From Methylobacteriaceae bacterium (GTDB taxonomy: Bacteria > Pseudomonadota > Alphaproteobacteria > Rhizobiales > Beijerinckiaceae), in NCBI GenBank assembly GCA_019242655.1, contig JAFAVH010000214.1, forward strand, positions 1-34,073: a stretch of DNA of 34,073 nucleotides, written 5' to 3'. The notes beneath the pieces were generated by a model. It searched no databases and was not told the origin of the DNA. It saw only the letters and a list, made by a program, of their open reading frames with translations. A program made the position numbers and the translations under genes. Shown piece by piece: positions 9,082-18,157 of this stretch (position 1 is its first letter; each line of letters opens with the position of its first letter).

Positions 9082-9564
9082 TCACACGCGTTCGTCCGCC
9101 GCCTCGTTGGCCGGATGCCCGGGCTTTCCCTTGCACGGCCAGCGCGGACCAATGTCGCGCATCTGCGCCTCGAGGCATTCGACGTTGAGGCGGACCCCGG
9201 CGCCGCCCGAAAATGTCAGCACCACTTCACCCGCCGGCGCCTCTCCCGGCGCAAAAATGATCGACAGGAGGTTCAACACCTCGTCCGGTTTGCCCGGCCG
9301 GAAGCCCGCCGTGCGCACGTTGCGGACGCGCTCGAAATGCATGCCGGTCTGCAGGCGCTCGCAGCGTCCCTCGTCTGCAGCCATCCAATCAAAGCGCGCG
9401 GCGGTGAACGCAAAGCGTTGCTCTTTCGGCAAGAAAGCCATGTCGCTCGCGCGAACGATCGCGTCCTGCAGGTTCGCCGAGACGACCGCGAGATCCTCAT
9501 CGTCGAAGACAAGAAGTTTCAGCGATCCCGGGTCGGATTTCGCCGCGGCGGCGGAAGCGGTCAT
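9082..9564 (-). CDS. DUF2948 family protein
   Basis: About 160-residue protein of the DUF2948 family, recognised from its N-terminal LKLLVFDDEDLAVVSANLQDA stretch, the FLPKEQRF motif, HFERV, and LLSIIF with EVVLTFSGGAGVRL near the C-terminus. Function is unknown; no catalytic motif or membrane segment is visible. The track ORF begins earlier, but the first 16 residues (Cys/Pro-rich) look untranslated, so the ATG at 9564 is preferred. It lies about 100 bases after murA and 39 before hisD, a conserved Rhizobiales order. Confidence 0.85.
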   Translation of the reverse strand: MTASAAAAKSDPGSLKLLVFDDEDLAVVSANLQDAIVRASDMAFLPKEQRFAFTAARFDWMAADEGRCERLQTGMHFERVRNVRTAGFRPGKPDEVLNLLSIIFAPGEAPAGEVVLTFSGGAGVRLNVECLEAQMRDIGPRWPCKGKPGHPANEAADERV

Positions 9565-9668
9565 GCAAGCGCTCTTATCCCGCGGACATGGAGGCGGGCA
9601 ACCTTGGGCCAAAACGCCGGCCGCCGGATTTTAGTTCTGGAACTCTCGCTATGGGAGCAAGAGCGATA

Positions 9669-10961
<1,293 letters not shown>

Positions 10962-11059
10962 AAAGCCTCGCGAAGGACGCGCCGGAGTGCGCGCGGGAAT
11001 GAATGTCCGAACTCATTACCTCGGACATTCTTTACGGCGCATTCACGGCCGGGTCAGGC

Positions 11060-11260
11060 TCACGCGTCACTTCCTTCCGACCTGTTGCCGGGCGGACACG
11101 CGGGTTCGTCCTGCGATTTCCGCGCCCGCGCCTGGGCTTTGCGCCGGGCAAGATTCTGGCGCAGCGCCGAAGCAAGGCGGCCGTGCTTGAAATCTGCGCG
11201 CGACCAGTCGTCGTCCGCGGGAGGCGCGGGAGGCATCGGCCTGGAACGCTTTTCGTTCAT
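11060..11260 (-). CDS. Small basic hypothetical protein upstream of murA
   Basis: 66-residue, Arg/Lys/Ala-rich protein with a Pro-rich N-terminus and a predicted basic helix around residues 28-49 (RLASALRQNLARRKAQARAR). Short proteins with a similar L-x-x-ALR-x-NL-x-RRK-x-QAR-x-R core occur beside murA in Rhizobiales, which supports it as a real gene; this is recalled, not searched. There is no Shine-Dalgarno before the ATG. It is on the murA strand, about 100 bases upstream, and could be cotranscribed. Function unknown; the charge would suit nucleic-acid or ribosome binding. Confidence 0.6.
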   Translation of the reverse strand: MNEKRSRPMPPAPPADDDWSRADFKHGRLASALRQNLARRKAQARARKSQDEPACPPGNRSEGSDA

Positions 11261-11355
11261 TGGGTCGGCACGGCGTGTGGATGGCGCCTGATCAGTCGCG
11301 ACGAGCGGTCCCGGAGGGGCTAAAGTGGAACGGCTCCTGACACCATCTGAGTCTC

Positions 11356-12162
11356 ATGAAGCAATATCACGAACTCCTCTCCCGCGTCCTCCACGACGGC
11401 GTCGAAAAGCCCGACCGCACCGGCACCGGTACGAAGTCGATCTTCGGCTATCAGATGCGTTTCGATCTCGCCGACGGCTTTCCGCTCGTCACGACGAAGA
11501 AGCTGCATCTGAAATCGATCATCCACGAGCTTCTGTGGTTCCTGAAGGGCGACACCAATGTCGGCTACCTCCAGGAAAACGGCGTTACGATCTGGGATGA
11601 ATGGGCAAACGAGAAAGGCGAGCTCGGGCCGGTCTACGGCCAGCAATGGCGCTCCTGGCCAACATCGGACGGTGGCACGATCGATCAGATCGCGTGGCTG
11701 CTCGATGAGATTGCGGAGAACCCTTTCTCGCGTCGACTTGTCGTCACCGCCTGGAACCCCGCCGATCTCGACAAGATGGCGCTCGCCCCCTGCCATTGCC
11801 TGTTCCAGTTTCATATCGCCGAAGTCGACGGCCAGCGCCGGCTCTCATGCCAGCTCTATCAACGCTCGGCCGACGTCTTTTTGGGCGTGCCGTTCAACAT
11901 CGCGAGCTATGCGCTCTTGACGCATATGATGGCGCAAGTGACGGGCTGCGTGCCCGGCGATTTCGTGCACACCTTCGGCGACGCGCATCTTTATCTCAAT
12001 CATCTCGAGCAGACGCGTCTGCAATTGTCGCGCAGCCCGAAACCGCTGCCGACATTGAAACTAAATCCGGCGGTGAAAAGCCTGTTCGATTTCCGCTACG
12101 ACGATATTGCGATTGAGGGCTATGTGGCCGATCCGGCGATCAAGGCGCCAATCGCGGTGTGA
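11356..12162 (+). CDS. thyA: Thymidylate synthase
   Basis: Converts dUMP to dTMP using methylenetetrahydrofolate, producing dihydrofolate. The 268 residues align well with E. coli ThyA in length and motifs: [11 protein letters not shown] near residue 22, [11 protein letters not shown] near 59, the catalytic cysteine at 146 in [24 protein letters not shown] near 167-181, and HLYLNHLEQ near 211. The folate product is recycled by the overlapping folA gene, whose GTG start overlaps the thyA stop by four bases (GTGA), so the pair is translationally coupled. Confidence 0.98.
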   Translation: MKQYHELLSRVLHDGVEKPDRTGTGTKSIFGYQMRFDLADGFPLVTTKKLHLKSIIHELLWFLKGDTNVGYLQENGVTIWDEWANEKGELGPVYGQQWRSWPTSDGGTIDQIAWLLDEIAENPFSRRLVVTAWNPADLDKMALAPCHCLFQFHIAEVDGQRRLSCQLYQRSADVFLGVPFNIASYALLTHMMAQVTGCVPGDFVHTFGDAHLYLNHLEQTRLQLSRSPKPLPTLKLNPAVKSLFDFRYDDIAIEGYVADPAIKAPIAV

Positions 12163-12662
12163 AGCTCGCCTTTGTCGTCGCTGCTGCGAAAAACGGCGTC
12201 ATCGGACGCAATGGCGATCTGCCATGGCGGCTGTCGACCGATCTCAAGCACTTCAAAGCGCTGACACTGGGCAAGCCGATCGTCATGGGCCGCCGCACTT
12301 GGGACTCGGTCGGTCGCCCGCTGCCCGGGCGCGAAACGATCGTCGTTACGCGCGATCCGCATTTTGCCGCTAGCGGCGCACACATCGCGCATTCCATCGA
12401 CGATGGATTGCAGCTCGCGGCAAAGCAGGCCGAGCAGATGAAAGCCGACACGATCATGATCGTCGGCGGCTCGCATATTTTCGCGGCACTGCTCGAGCGC
12501 GCCGACATCATCCATCTGACCGAAGTCGATCTCGAACCTGAAGGTGACGCGATCTTCCCGGCGCTCGACCCGGCAAAATGGATTGAGACCGCTTGCGAGG
12601 CGCCGCCGCGTGGGCCAAACGACGAAGCGAATGTCCGCTTCCTCACCTACGCACGCCGCTAG
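12159..12662 (+). CDS. folA: Dihydrofolate reductase
   Basis: NADPH-dependent reduction of dihydrofolate to tetrahydrofolate, regenerating the cofactor oxidised by ThyA. The 167-residue protein shows the N-terminal [14 protein letters not shown] motif, the substrate-binding acidic residue (D28 in LSTDLKHFK), VMGRRTWDS and the IVGGSHIF nucleotide-binding motif near residue 106. The start is a GTG overlapping the thyA stop, consistent with coupled translation. Length is normal for a chromosomal enzyme; nothing suggests a trimethoprim-resistant acquired type. Confidence 0.97.
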   Translation: MKLAFVVAAAKNGVIGRNGDLPWRLSTDLKHFKALTLGKPIVMGRRTWDSVGRPLPGRETIVVTRDPHFAASGAHIAHSIDDGLQLAAKQAEQMKADTIMIVGGSHIFAALLERADIIHLTEVDLEPEGDAIFPALDPAKWIETACEAPPRGPNDEANVRFLTYARR

Positions 12663-12670
12663 GAGCCCTC

Positions 12671-13108
12671 ATGTCCCGCCTGACGCTTAAGCAAGCGAGC
12701 ACCATCGTCGACGCCGCGCTCGCCAAGGGCCGCGAGTTGAAGCTCCTGCCTCTGACCGTCGTCGTGCTCGACTCCGGCGGCCACATGGTGGCGCTGAAAC
12801 GCGAGGACAATTCCGGCATCGCCCGGGTCGAGATTGCGACCGGCAAGGCCTGGGGCGGGCTCGGCATGGGCTTCGGCTCGCGCGAACTGTTCGACCGCTG
12901 GCAGAAAGCGCCGATGTTCGTCATGGGCTACGCCGCCGCAAGCCAGGGCCGCATGATGCCGGTGCCCGGCGGCGTGCTGATCAAGGACGCATCCGGCGAG
13001 GTGATCGGCGCCGTCGGCATTTCCGGCGACACATCCGACAACGACGAGACCTGTTGCGTCGCAGGCGTGGAAGCTGCCGGGCTGAAGCCGCAGAAAGGGG
13101 CCGAGTAG
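12671..13108 (+). CDS. GlcG/HbpS family protein (DUF336)
   Basis: 145-residue protein of the GlcG/HbpS (heme-degrading domain, formerly DUF336) family; members bind heme or cobalamin-related ligands or assist small-molecule metabolism, but many are uncharacterised. Visible motifs are VVVLDSGGHMVALKRED near residues 25-42, a central IAxGKAWGGLGMGF segment, and the Gly-rich VPGGVLIKDASGEVIGAVGISGDTSDNDE near 95-124. The track ORF is longer; ATG 12671, nine bases after folA with AGGAG at 12661-12665, is the true start. Probably in the thyA-folA transcript. Confidence 0.88.
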   Translation: MSRLTLKQASTIVDAALAKGRELKLLPLTVVVLDSGGHMVALKREDNSGIARVEIATGKAWGGLGMGFGSRELFDRWQKAPMFVMGYAAASQGRMMPVPGGVLIKDASGEVIGAVGISGDTSDNDETCCVAGVEAAGLKPQKGAE

Positions 13109-13124
13109 GCGCGCCCGCTCCGCA

Positions 13125-13149
13125 GGAACCGCGCCGTTCCCCATGCGTT
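13125..13149 (+). promoter_or_regulatory. EcfG-type (general stress response) promoter
   Basis: GGAAC at 13125-13129, a 16-base spacer, then CGTT at 13146-13149, a perfect match to the alphaproteobacterial EcfG/RpoE2 promoter consensus GGAAC-N16/17-CGTT. It is correctly oriented 26 bases before the DUF3072 start codon, which would give a short leader of about 18 bases. The match is seen directly; sigma factor use is inferred. Confidence 0.65.
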
Positions 13150-13174
13150 CTCACCGACCACGAGGTGAGGACAC

Positions 13175-13417
13175 ATGGCGCAGACACAACGAAAAGATGA
13201 GGACCACAATCCGAAGCGCGATCCGGCGCCGCAATCGAATACGGAGAAAGACCCGGCCGATTGGGTCACCGGCAAGGAGCCGATGACCGGCGCGCAGGCC
13301 TCCTACATGAAGACGCTGTCGGAGATTGCCGACGAGCCCGAAGCTTTCGACGAATCGCTGACCAAGGCCGAGGCCTCGATGCGGATCGACGAGCTGAAGG
13401 AGAAGACCGGGCGGTAG
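13175..13417 (+). CDS. DUF3072 family protein
   Basis: Hydrophilic 80-residue protein of the DUF3072 family, with an N-terminal disordered Lys/Asp/Pro-rich half and the conserved core DPADWVTGKEPMTGAQASYMKTLSEIA followed by TKAEASMRIDELKEKTGR. This core resembles a small helical, SAP-like unit; function is unknown. A good ribosome-binding site (GAGG) precedes the ATG. An EcfG-type promoter lies directly upstream, so it is probably a general stress response protein. It converges with the methyltransferase gene, leaving six bases between stops. Confidence 0.88.
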   Translation: MAQTQRKDEDHNPKRDPAPQSNTEKDPADWVTGKEPMTGAQASYMKTLSEIADEPEAFDESLTKAEASMRIDELKEKTGR

Positions 13418-13423
13418 ACGCCG

Positions 13424-14218
13424 TCAAATCTTCCGCAGCACGAGATGATAATCGCCGCGCAGAAGATCGAGCGCGCCGAAGGTGACGCGGTTCACCGCAT
13501 TGGTGGTGCCGATGAGCAGCCGCCCGAGCAACGGATTTTTGCGCGCCATCTCTTCCGCGAGCGAACCGAAATAGCTGCGAAAATAGACCGGCTCGAGGCC
13601 GAGCGCCTTTACGTGAGCTTGCAGCGCCTGCGGATCGACGAGCCGATGATAGGCGACAGGGAACGGCGCGCAACCCGGCTTTCCTGCATCCGGCCATTTG
13701 AGCAAATGCCGGCAGATCCAGACATGCACGAAATGCGGCGTGAACCGCGCGGCGAGTCCGTTCAGCGACATCGGCACCGGCGCGCCGATCACGATGAGCC
13801 CGTTGCGCTGCACGACGCGCGACATGCGCTGTAGCGCATCCGACAGGCGCGGCAGATGCTCGATGACATTGTAGCAGATGACGAGATCGAAGCTTTCGGC
13901 GGGAAGCTCAATCGTCTGCAGATCGCCGACGATCGTCTCATGCGCAATGTCGTTGCGCGAAACTTGACGCGGATCGATGTCGACCAGCGTGATGTGCGTG
14001 ACACTGAGACCGGTGAGGGAAATGTAGGACGTCGATCCGCCACCCGCCTCGTAGACCGAGATCGGTCGCGTCCCGAAATGCGCGGCGAGTATTCCCCCGA
14101 GATCGGCAAGAGAAGTCTCGCGCTCCGCGTTTCCGCAAATCGGCGATGTCTCGGGTGAGCTGGATGCTAAGGTGAGATCGGACATTTCAAGCCGGGCCGC
14201 TAAACGCGCATGAGTCAC
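13424..14218 (-). CDS. SAM-dependent class I methyltransferase
   Basis: 264-residue protein with a Rossmann-fold methyltransferase domain of the Methyltransf_11/25 type. Motif I is EAGGGSTSYI near residue 57, the acidic end of strand 2 is LVDIDPRQVS near 77-86, and motif II/III include FDLVICYNVIEHL near 108-121, the typical small-molecule methyltransferase signature. The C-terminal half is larger than average and includes hydrophobic helices. Substrate is unknown; similar enzymes act on lipids, quinones or cell-surface sugars. The start may be the GTG at 14218 or the ATG at 14185; neither has a strong ribosome-binding site. The gene is divergent from the S4-domain gene. Confidence 0.82.
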   Translation of the reverse strand: MTHARLAARLEMSDLTLASSSPETSPICGNAERETSLADLGGILAAHFGTRPISVYEAGGGSTSYISLTGLSVTHITLVDIDPRQVSRNDIAHETIVGDLQTIELPAESFDLVICYNVIEHLPRLSDALQRMSRVVQRNGLIVIGAPVPMSLNGLAARFTPHFVHVWICRHLLKWPDAGKPGCAPFPVAYHRLVDPQALQAHVKALGLEPVYFRSYFGSLAEEMARKNPLLGRLLIGTTNAVNRVTFGALDLLRGDYHLVLRKI

Positions 14219-14304
14219 GCAGACAAAAGCTCACATCATAAAGAATGTCACAACGGCTACGCGGACACATGGTTACTTGACCACTTAACCGCCCGCGCCG
14301 TTTC

Positions 14305-14619
14305 GTGAGCGAACCTGCGAAAGCGCGTCAACGGATCGACAAGTGGCTTTGGTTCGCGCGCATCGTTAAGAGCCGGACGCTCGCCGCTAAGCTCGTCACG
14401 GAAGGGCGTATTCGTGTCAATTCGGCGCGGATCGAAACGCCGGCAAAAGTGATCGGGCCAGGCGATGTCTTGACGATTGCCCTTGAACGTGACGTCAAGG
14501 TCTTGCGCATTCTTGCGAATGGCGAACGGCGCGGACCTTATTCCGAGGCGCGCCTGCTCTATGAAGATATAAGCGCGACAGGCGCTGCACGGCCGATTGT
14601 CGATCCCTCCGCAATGTGA
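14305..14619 (+). CDS. Hsp15-like S4-domain RNA-binding protein
   Basis: 104-residue protein with an N-terminal S4 RNA-binding domain (about residues 8-70): RIDKWLWFARIVKSR, AAKLVTEGRIRVNS, and the basic C-terminal tail typical of the family. E. coli Hsp15 (HslR) binds free 50S subunits carrying stalled nascent chains; the same role is inferred. The start is GTG without a clear Shine-Dalgarno. Two intergenic stretches of about 90 and 100 bases separate it from the methyltransferase and fdxA; the second may carry an fdxA promoter. Confidence 0.85.
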   Translation: MSEPAKARQRIDKWLWFARIVKSRTLAAKLVTEGRIRVNSARIETPAKVIGPGDVLTIALERDVKVLRILANGERRGPYSEARLLYEDISATGAARPIVDPSAM

Positions 14620-14718
14620 GCTGCCGGCTTCAGCTCTTGCAGTTGCGAAGCTCTGCCAAAGGAGCTAGCAAACCCGCAAATTTTGTCGCGCGAAGGGGCG
14701 TGCGAGGCGAGGATTGGG

Positions 14719-15054
14719 ATGACCTACATCGTCACGGAAAACTGCATCAAGTGCAAGTACATGGATTGCGTCGAGGTCTGCCCCGTGGACTGCTTCTATG
14801 AGGGCGAGAACATGCTCGTCATCCATCCCGACGAATGCATCGATTGCGGCGTCTGCGAGCCGGAATGTCCGGCCGAGGCAATCAAGCCGGATACCGAGCC
14901 GGGGCTGGAAGACTGGCTGAAGCTCAACACCGAGATGGCGAAGAACTGGCCGAACATCACGGTCAAGCGCGATTCCCCGCCCGACGCCAAGGAATATGAC
15001 GGCAAGCCCGGCAAGCTCGCGATGTTCTCTTCAAATCCCGGCGAAGGCGACTAG
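14719..15054 (+). CDS. fdxA: Seven-iron ferredoxin FdxA
   Basis: Small cytosolic electron carrier with one [3Fe-4S] and one [4Fe-4S] cluster. The 111 residues contain C9, C12, C17, C21, C25, C40, C43, C46 and C50, including the [12 protein letters not shown] motif that holds most of the second cluster, followed by the family's long C-terminal extension. The true start is the ATG at 14719 (the track ORF begins 12 codons earlier), preceded by GAGG. In alphaproteobacteria fdxA is regularly followed by carD, as here; the functional link is unknown. A weak hairpin plus T-run follows the stop. Confidence 0.96.
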   Translation: MTYIVTENCIKCKYMDCVEVCPVDCFYEGENMLVIHPDECIDCGVCEPECPAEAIKPDTEPGLEDWLKLNTEMAKNWPNITVKRDSPPDAKEYDGKPGKLAMFSSNPGEGD

Positions 15055-15073
15055 GTCAGCGTTGGCCGCGAGC

Positions 15074-15093
15074 AGCTCGAATTCGGCTTTTTT
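15074..15093 (+). terminator. Weak candidate terminator after fdxA
   Basis: An imperfect stem (AGC-T-CG / CG-GCT, loop AATT, one bulged T) runs straight into six or more T residues, 20 bases after the fdxA stop. The stem is only about five pairs, so efficiency is doubtful; if it works poorly, some carD transcription may come from the fdxA promoter. Confidence 0.35.
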
Positions 15094-15150
15094 GGCTCGC
15101 AATAGGTTAACTCTGCGACTGCTGAACCCTTTGGAGAAGGCGGCTTTTCT

Positions 15151-15179
15151 TTGATTTTCGCCTACTTATGTGATATACG
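15151..15179 (+). promoter_or_regulatory. Candidate housekeeping promoter for carD
   Basis: TTGATT (15151-15156), exactly 17 bases, then TATACG (15174-15179), a fair match to the sigma-70 type -35/-10 pattern, inside the AT-rich part of the 365-base fdxA-carD spacer. It would give a leader of about 230 bases. Two GGTTAACT motifs lie on either side (15105-15112 and 15190-15197). Apart from these signals and the fdxA terminator the spacer 15055-15419 shows no gene. Confidence 0.42.
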
Positions 15180-15419
15180 AATTTTTAACGGTTAACTTTC
15201 GCTTCTCACCGCCCTCGCCTGTCGACTGCCATCGGGCTCCGATTCCGGAGCCCTTTCGACGCGCGAGTCCGAATCCGTCGGCGCTTCAAGTGAGTTCAGG
15301 ACGAGCCGCTGGACGGTAGGTGATTGCCGATCTGCTGACCGTAGTGAAGGCGATGCCGCGTACCGCATCGCCGGTCGCATGTTCCGCTCGTTGGCGGGGC
15401 GAGGCAGGAGTAAGTGCGT

Positions 15420-17027
15420 ATGGCATCTGTCAAAAAAAATTCCAAGAAATCAAAGGCCGGAGCCGGCGCACGCGTGAGTGCCAAGTCCAAATCCCGCAAA
15501 CCGGGTGTGTCCGCGCGAGCGGGCGCGAAGCGCACCATAGCCAAGGCGGCAACCTCTCGCTCCGCCAGCGCGCGGGCGAGCGAAACGCGGAGGGGAAGCG
15601 GCAAGAGCGCCCAAAAGGGCGTCAAAACATTGGTTAGGGCGGCGACCTCGAAGAGCAAAGCGGCGGCGCGCAGGAATTCCGAGAGCAAGAATTCCGGGCG
15701 CAAGGCTATCGAACGCAAGAATACCGAAAGGAAAGCCACGACAGTGGAGATGCGGAAGAAGAAGACGGCGAGCGCCCAGAAGGCCGAGGCGGCTCGCAGC
15801 AACAGCACGGCACGGAAGCCGGTGACGGCGGCTCGTCGGGCCGCCGCCAAGCCGGTCAAGGCTGCCAGCACCACGAAGGCAATCAAGACCGCCAGCCCGA
15901 TCAAGGTTGTAAAGGCGGTCGAACCCCTCGTCGACAAGGTCAAGGATGTGGCCGCCAAAGCCACAAGCTCGACCAAAGCCGCGAGCACGACTAAGGCTGC
16001 GAGCACGGCCAAGCCCACAAGCGCGGCCAAGCCAACAAACACCGCCAAGACGGCTCCTCGTCCTGGCGCAGACGCAGCTCCGCCTGCGAAAACGGCGGCG
16101 CCTAAAGCGGCCGTGCCAAAACCGGCATCGCCGAAGGCGTCCGCGAAACCTGAGGTTTCCGCGAGCACGATTTTGCTGGAAACGATCCGCCGTGTCGGCC
16201 AGGCCGCCGCGGAGGCGAAGGCGCGTGTCGTCGCGCCTGCAAAGGCGGCCGTTGCGAGCGCAGCGTCGGCGGCTCCGGCAAATCGTGCCGAACCGGCGAA
16301 GCCTGCCGCACCGGCGCCGGTGCAAGCCAGCGCTCCGCCCGCAGCACCCGCCCCGGCGCAGCCGGCTTTTGGCGCGGGCGCGCGTCCCGGCTTTCCCGGT
16401 GGGGACGCCCGGTTGCATCATCTTCAGCCCCGGCCGATCGCCAAGCCCACGGGCGCGCGTCCAAGCTTCAAGCTTGAGGAATTCATCGTCTATCCGGCGC
16501 ATGGCGTTGGCCAGATCATCGCCATCGAGGAGCAGGAAGTCGCCGGCTTCAAGCTCGAGCTCTACGTGATCAGCTTCGCCAAGGATAAGATGACGCTGAA
16601 AGTGCCGACGCCGAAAGTGGTCAGCGTCGGCATGCGCAAGCTCGCCGAAGCGCCGCTTGTGCAAAAGGCGCTTGACGTCCTCACCGGCCGGGCGCGGATC
16701 AAGCGCACGATGTGGTCGCGCCGCGCGCAGGAATACGAGGCCAAGATCAATTCCGGCGATCTCATCGCGATCGCCGAAGTGATCCGCGACCTCTATCGCT
16801 CCGAGGCGCAGCCGGAACAGTCTTATTCCGAACGCCAGCTCTACGAAGCAGCCCTCGACCGCATGGCGCGCGAGATCGGCGCGGTGCAGAAGCTGACGGA
16901 AACGGAAACGCTGAAGCTGATCGACACGCAGCTGCAGAAGGGTCCCCGCCGCGGCGTGAAGCCTGAAGGCGAGGGCGAATCCGAAGGCGCGGAAGGCGAG
17001 GCCGAGGTCGAGGATGCCGCGGCGTAA
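15420..17027 (+). CDS. carD: CarD family transcription regulator with long Lys/Ala-rich N-terminal extension
   Basis: CarD-type RNA polymerase-binding regulator, which contacts the beta subunit and promoter DNA to tune open-complex stability. The CarD domain is at about residues 348-515: FKLEEFIVYPAHGVGQI, LELYVISFAKDKMTLKVP, VGMRKLAE, then the helical DNA-contacting part with MWSRRAQEYEAKINSGD and a SYSERQLYEAALDRMARE helix. The first 345 residues are a low-complexity Lys/Ala/Ser/Thr/Pro region with repeats such as STKAASTTKAAST, resembling histone H1 tails; the last 25 are acidic. Usual alphaproteobacterial CarD is about 170-190 residues, so this is roughly three times as long. ATG 15420 (nine bases after AGGAG) is preferred over GTG 15414. 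Confidence 0.93.
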   Translation: MASVKKNSKKSKAGAGARVSAKSKSRKPGVSARAGAKRTIAKAATSRSASARASETRRGSGKSAQKGVKTLVRAATSKSKAAARRNSESKNSGRKAIERKNTERKATTVEMRKKKTASAQKAEAARSNSTARKPVTAARRAAAKPVKAASTTKAIKTASPIKVVKAVEPLVDKVKDVAAKATSSTKAASTTKAASTAKPTSAAKPTNTAKTAPRPGADAAPPAKTAAPKAAVPKPASPKASAKPEVSASTILLETIRRVGQAAAEAKARVVAPAKAAVASAASAAPANRAEPAKPAAPAPVQASAPPAAPAPAQPAFGAGARPGFPGGDARLHHLQPRPIAKPTGARPSFKLEEFIVYPAHGVGQIIAIEEQEVAGFKLELYVISFAKDKMTLKVPTPKVVSVGMRKLAEAPLVQKALDVLTGRARIKRTMWSRRAQEYEAKINSGDLIAIAEVIRDLYRSEAQPEQSYSERQLYEAALDRMAREIGAVQKLTETETLKLIDTQLQKGPRRGVKPEGEGESEGAEGEAEVEDAAA

Positions 17028-17050
17028 ACCGCACTAGCGTTGCACAAAGC

Positions 17051-17080
17051 AAAAGGCCCGGCTTTTTGCCGGGCCTTTTT
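17051..17080. terminator. Strong bidirectional intrinsic terminator
   Basis: AAAAGGCCCGGC, TTTTT loop, GCCGGGCCTTTTT: a perfect GC-rich stem of about nine pairs preceded by an A-run and followed by a T-run. It lies between the convergent stops of carD (plus) and rpoH2 (minus) and should terminate transcription from both sides. Confidence 0.93.
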
Positions 17081-17112
17081 CGTTCTCTCGTCTTTTCGGT
17101 CTTGCGCTTGCT

Positions 17113-17988
17113 TCAGAGCGAAGCGTGCAATGCGGCGACCGGGTAGCGTTCTTCGAGTGCGCGCCTGAGCTTCTCCAGCGCGCGGTTCTCGATCTGCCGC
17201 ACACGTTCCTTTGAAATTCCCAGGCGGTTGCCTAGCGATTCCAGGGTCGAGCTCTCTTCGTTCAAGCAGCGTTCGCGCACGATGCGCAATTCGCGATCCG
17301 ATAGGATCGTCAGCGCATCGTTGAGCCAGCGCACACGCCGCGTCGAATCGATCGTTTCGCCGACGGTCTCATCGGGGAGCGGCTTGTCATCGACCAGAAA
17401 ATCGACGCGCTCGGCCGAGCCCTGATTGTCGCTCTCGATCACCGGCCCGTTCAGCGAAACATCGGGCCCTGACAACCGCGTATCCATCAACTCGACATCG
17501 GCGCTCGACACGCCGATCGCCTTCGCAATCGTCGCGAACATGGCACTATTGCCGCCGGCGGAGCGGTCTTGCGCCAGTTTCGCCCTGAGCCGCCGCAGAT
17601 TGAAGAACAGCGCCTTCTGCGCGGAACTCGTGCCGCCACGCACGATCGACCAGTTGCGCAAGATGTAGTCCTGGATGGAGGCCCGTATCCACCACGTCGC
17701 GTAGGTGGAGAACCGCACCTCGCGCTCCGGCTCGAACCGGGCGGCGGCCTCGAGCAAGCCGACATGTCCTTCCTGGATCAAGTCGGCCATCGGCAGGCCG
17801 TAATGGCGAAAGCGCGCGGCGAGCGCGATGACCAGGCGCATATGCGCTGAGGCGAGCTGATGCAGGGCATCCTCGTCGCGCTGGTCCTTCCAGCGCACCG
17901 CAAGCGCGTGCTCCTCGGAGCGCTCCAGGAATGGCGCCGCCATCGCCGCCTTCACGAACTGCCGACGAACTCCATTCACTTGCGCCAT
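17113..17988 (-). CDS. rpoH2: RpoH2-type RNA polymerase sigma factor
   Basis: Heat-shock family sigma factor directing RNA polymerase to stress genes. The 291 residues show region 2 (HMRLVIALAARFRHYGLPMADLIQEGHVGLLEAA, 49-83), region 2.3/2.4 (RFSTYATWWIRASIQDYILRNWS, 92-114), the RpoH box (QKALFFNLR, 124-132) that identifies the RpoH group, and the region 4 helix-turn-helix (LGISKERVRQIENRALEKLR) near the C-terminus. Alphaproteobacteria often have RpoH1 for heat and RpoH2 for oxidative stress; divergence in the middle of the protein favours RpoH2. GAGGGTGAT precedes the ATG, and an EcfG-type promoter lies about 100 bases upstream. Confidence 0.93.
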   Translation of the reverse strand: MAQVNGVRRQFVKAAMAAPFLERSEEHALAVRWKDQRDEDALHQLASAHMRLVIALAARFRHYGLPMADLIQEGHVGLLEAAARFEPEREVRFSTYATWWIRASIQDYILRNWSIVRGGTSSAQKALFFNLRRLRAKLAQDRSAGGNSAMFATIAKAIGVSSADVELMDTRLSGPDVSLNGPVIESDNQGSAERVDFLVDDKPLPDETVGETIDSTRRVRWLNDALTILSDRELRIVRERCLNEESSTLESLGNRLGISKERVRQIENRALEKLRRALEERYPVAALHASL

Positions 17989-18088
17989 GGATCACCCTCT
18001 TTACTTGCCAAGCGAGGGCTCCAGATTGAGAGCAGCGCCGGTGCAAGGCCGCCCGCGCCGCGGTCTTGCGCGCGTGCCGACATTCCTA

Positions 18089-18114
18089 AACGAACGGCCG
18101 AGAGAAGCGGTTCC
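18089..18114 (-). promoter_or_regulatory. EcfG-type promoter of rpoH2
   Basis: On the minus strand GGAAC (18114-18110), a 17-base spacer, then CGTT (18092-18089), an exact fit to the EcfG/RpoE2 consensus. It is in the 169-base gap upstream of rpoH2, giving a leader of about 90 bases. Sinorhizobium meliloti rpoH2 is known to depend on RpoE2, so the arrangement has a precedent; here it is inferred from the motif. Confidence 0.68.
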
Positions 18115-18157
18115 GCGTTGCGGCAGAACCACGCACGCGGTCGCGGGATCGTGAGCG

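Noticed and set aside
13849-14218. Possible fusion or frameshift in the methyltransferase N-terminus
   Set aside because: Motif I and all later motifs are in one frame; only the choice of start is uncertain.
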